In this document: positions 60,776-61,970 of the stretch, one piece after another | Position numbering within the stretch: position 1 is the first letter of the stretch | Layout of the letters: each line of letters opens with the position of its first letter | NCBI GenBank assembly: GCA_946886405.1 | Contig: CAMPIO010000011.1 | Location: 1 to 61,970, forward strand | DNA from: an uncultured Pseudoxanthomonas sp. | GTDB lineage: Bacteria; Pseudomonadota; Gammaproteobacteria; Xanthomonadales; Xanthomonadaceae | Direction of reading: 5' to 3' | DNA length: 61,970 nucleotides | Notes under the pieces: model-generated | What the model was told of the DNA's origin: nothing | Database searches by the model: none | Seen by the model: only the letters and a program-made list of their open reading frames with translations | Made by a program: the position numbers and the translations under genes

Positions 60776-61970
60776 ATGTTCCTTGATGCACGGCGCGCCA
60801 GCGTCCTGCTGGCCGGCGTGGTGTGCGCGCTCCTTCTGTTCCCCGTCCATGCGCTGGAAGCGCGGCGGGCGATCGGCCAGTTCACCCATGTCTGGTACGA
60901 GAACGAACTGCCGCAGGGGACGGTGCTGTCCATCGCCCAGCAGGCAGACGGCGCCATCTGGCTGGCGACGTATGGTGGTCTGGCACGCTACAGCGGCGAT
61001 GGCTTCGAGACCATCGACCCGCGCGTCGCGCCCGCGCTGAAGAGCTCGGCCATCACCGCGGTGAGTGCCGATCGCCATGGCGGTGTATGGGTCGGCACGC
61101 TCAACGGCGGCCTGTACCGCCGGCAGGGACGCGGTCTGGAGTCGGTCGCGCTGCCCGGCGGCGTCGAGAGCGTGTTCGGCATCGTCAGTGACACCTCGGG
61201 CGGCGTGTGGCTCACCACCAATGCGGGCGTCGTGAGGATGGCGAACGGAACGCCCCGCCTGCTGGGCGACGCGGACGGCTTCCCGCCACGCGGCTTCTAC
61301 CGGGCCATCGTTGCCGACCGCAAGGGCGGCATCTGGATCGCGGCCGATGGCGTCGGCGTGGTCCATTGGCAGGACGGTCGCACGCGGCTGTACGACGAGC
61401 ACGACGGTCTGCCCAGCAATGCCGTGTACAGCCTGGCCGTCGATGCCTCGGGCACCGCGTGGGTGGGCACCCAGTCCGGCCCGGCATTTTTCCGCGATGG
61501 GCGCTTCCAGCGCGACCCGCGTGCGGCCGCGCTCGACGGCCGGCGCATCTACAGCCTGTACGGCGACCGCGACGGCAGCGTCTGGTTCGCGCCGCTGGAC
61601 ATGGGGCTGTGCCGGCTGGTCGCCGGCGACTTCAGCTGCGACAACACCCTGGCCGGCTTGCAGGGCGAGACCGTGCGCTCGATGTTCGAGGACCGCGAAG
61701 GCAACCTGTGGATCGGCACCACGTCCAGCGGTCTGCACCGGCTGAGTCAATCCAAGCTGGTCACGGTGACCGGGCAGATGGTCTCCAATGCCGTGCGCGC
61801 AGTGCACCAGGTGCCCGGCGGGGCGCTGTGGATCGGCACCGACGGCGCCGGGCTGTCCCGCCACATCGGCTCCACGCTGCAGCCGGCCGCGGACTACAAC
61901 CGTCAACTACCCAGCCAGCTTGTCCGCGCCATCCGCTCCGACGACGACGGCCAGTTGTGGGTGGCCGGCA
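60776..61970 (+). CDS. Two-component regulator propeller-domain sensor protein (N-terminal part)
   Basis: 398 codons are in the window and the frame is still open at the right edge. A signal peptide or first helix (MFLDARRASVLLAGVVCALL) is followed by repeated blades of a Reg_prop beta-propeller: QQADGAIWLATYGGLARYSG, DRHGGVWVGTLNGGLYRRQG, DREGNLWIGTTSSGLHRLSQ, PGGALWIGTDGAGLSRHIG. Such periplasmic propellers are normally joined by a YYY domain and one helix to a histidine kinase or GGDEF domain; which one follows here cannot be seen. Confidence 0.88.
   Translation, partial: MFLDARRASVLLAGVVCALLLFPVHALEARRAIGQFTHVWYENELPQGTVLSIAQQADGAIWLATYGGLARYSGDGFETIDPRVAPALKSSAITAVSADRHGGVWVGTLNGGLYRRQGRGLESVALPGGVESVFGIVSDTSGGVWLTTNAGVVRMANGTPRLLGDADGFPPRGFYRAIVADRKGGIWIAADGVGVVHWQDGRTRLYDEHDGLPSNAVYSLAVDASGTAWVGTQSGPAFFRDGRFQRDPRAAALDGRRIYSLYGDRDGSVWFAPLDMGLCRLVAGDFSCDNTLAGLQGETVRSMFEDREGNLWIGTTSSGLHRLSQSKLVTVTGQMVSNAVRAVHQVPGGALWIGTDGAGLSRHIGSTLQPAADYNRQLPSQLVRAIRSDDDGQLWVAG

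Overview
The window is G+C-rich and densely packed. Its gene set (POT transporter, YbaY-type lipoprotein, DbpA, SelO/TrhO, DUF6164, DUF6122, M13 peptidase, Ku/LigD, several small conserved proteins) and two families of short inverted repeats between genes point to a free-living gammaproteobacterium of the Xanthomonadaceae (Pseudoxanthomonas/Lysobacter/Stenotrophomonas type). The genus is inferred from gene content and repeat style and has not been tested. It reads as chromosomal sequence with no insertion sequences, phage, CRISPR arrays, rRNA or tRNA genes that I could see.

Region 1-15.2 kb: a partial POT transporter, a secreted M14 peptidase, two glutathione transferases, a lipoprotein gene upstream of a membrane-anchored RNase Sa-type ribonuclease with its overlapping barstar inhibitor, the helicase dbpA, a cold-shock gene, YaeQ, a YhiN-type flavoprotein, a Tat-exported carboxylesterase, a luciferase-like oxidoreductase and the coupled trhO-selO pair. 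Region 15.2-23.1 kb: an ArsR/SRPBCC operon with two matched palindromes at its promoter, an FKBP lipoprotein and a class C beta-lactamase-like hydrolase whose facing 3' ends are duplicated in tandem (319-bp units), a second flavoprotein, RidA, a DUF998 membrane protein and a MASE2-GGDEF cyclase.

Region 23.1-27.2 kb holds the most interesting locus. On the minus strand, in transcription order, lie trxC, a GNAT acetyltransferase, a tetrapyrrole-methylase-fold methyltransferase with the hallmarks of borosin backbone alpha-N-methyltransferases, a 93-residue peptide with a helical leader, a short Met/Cys/Trp-rich core and an acidic tail, and a TPR-GGDEF protein. I interpret methyltransferase plus peptide as a split borosin RiPP system, with the acetyltransferase and possibly the cyclase as partners.

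Region 27.2-43.2 kb: a transglutaminase-like/TPR protein, ThpR, an M13 peptidase with a TTG start, a sulfotransferase gene overlapping a 2187-residue DUF4347/FN3/Ig-like autotransporter, an MHYT-GGDEF-EAL gene broken by one in-frame TGA, an HDOD protein and a DUF2383 protein. Region 43.2-62 kb: an NHEJ operon (ku, a GIY-YIG-like gene, ligD), a DksA/TraR zinc-finger protein, an M14-like peptidase, several methyltransferases, an OsmC/AraC pair, small conserved proteins, an LD-carboxypeptidase, DHFR-like and VOC proteins, a membrane-bound AraC regulator, a DUF2306 protein and the start of a beta-propeller sensor protein that runs off the end.
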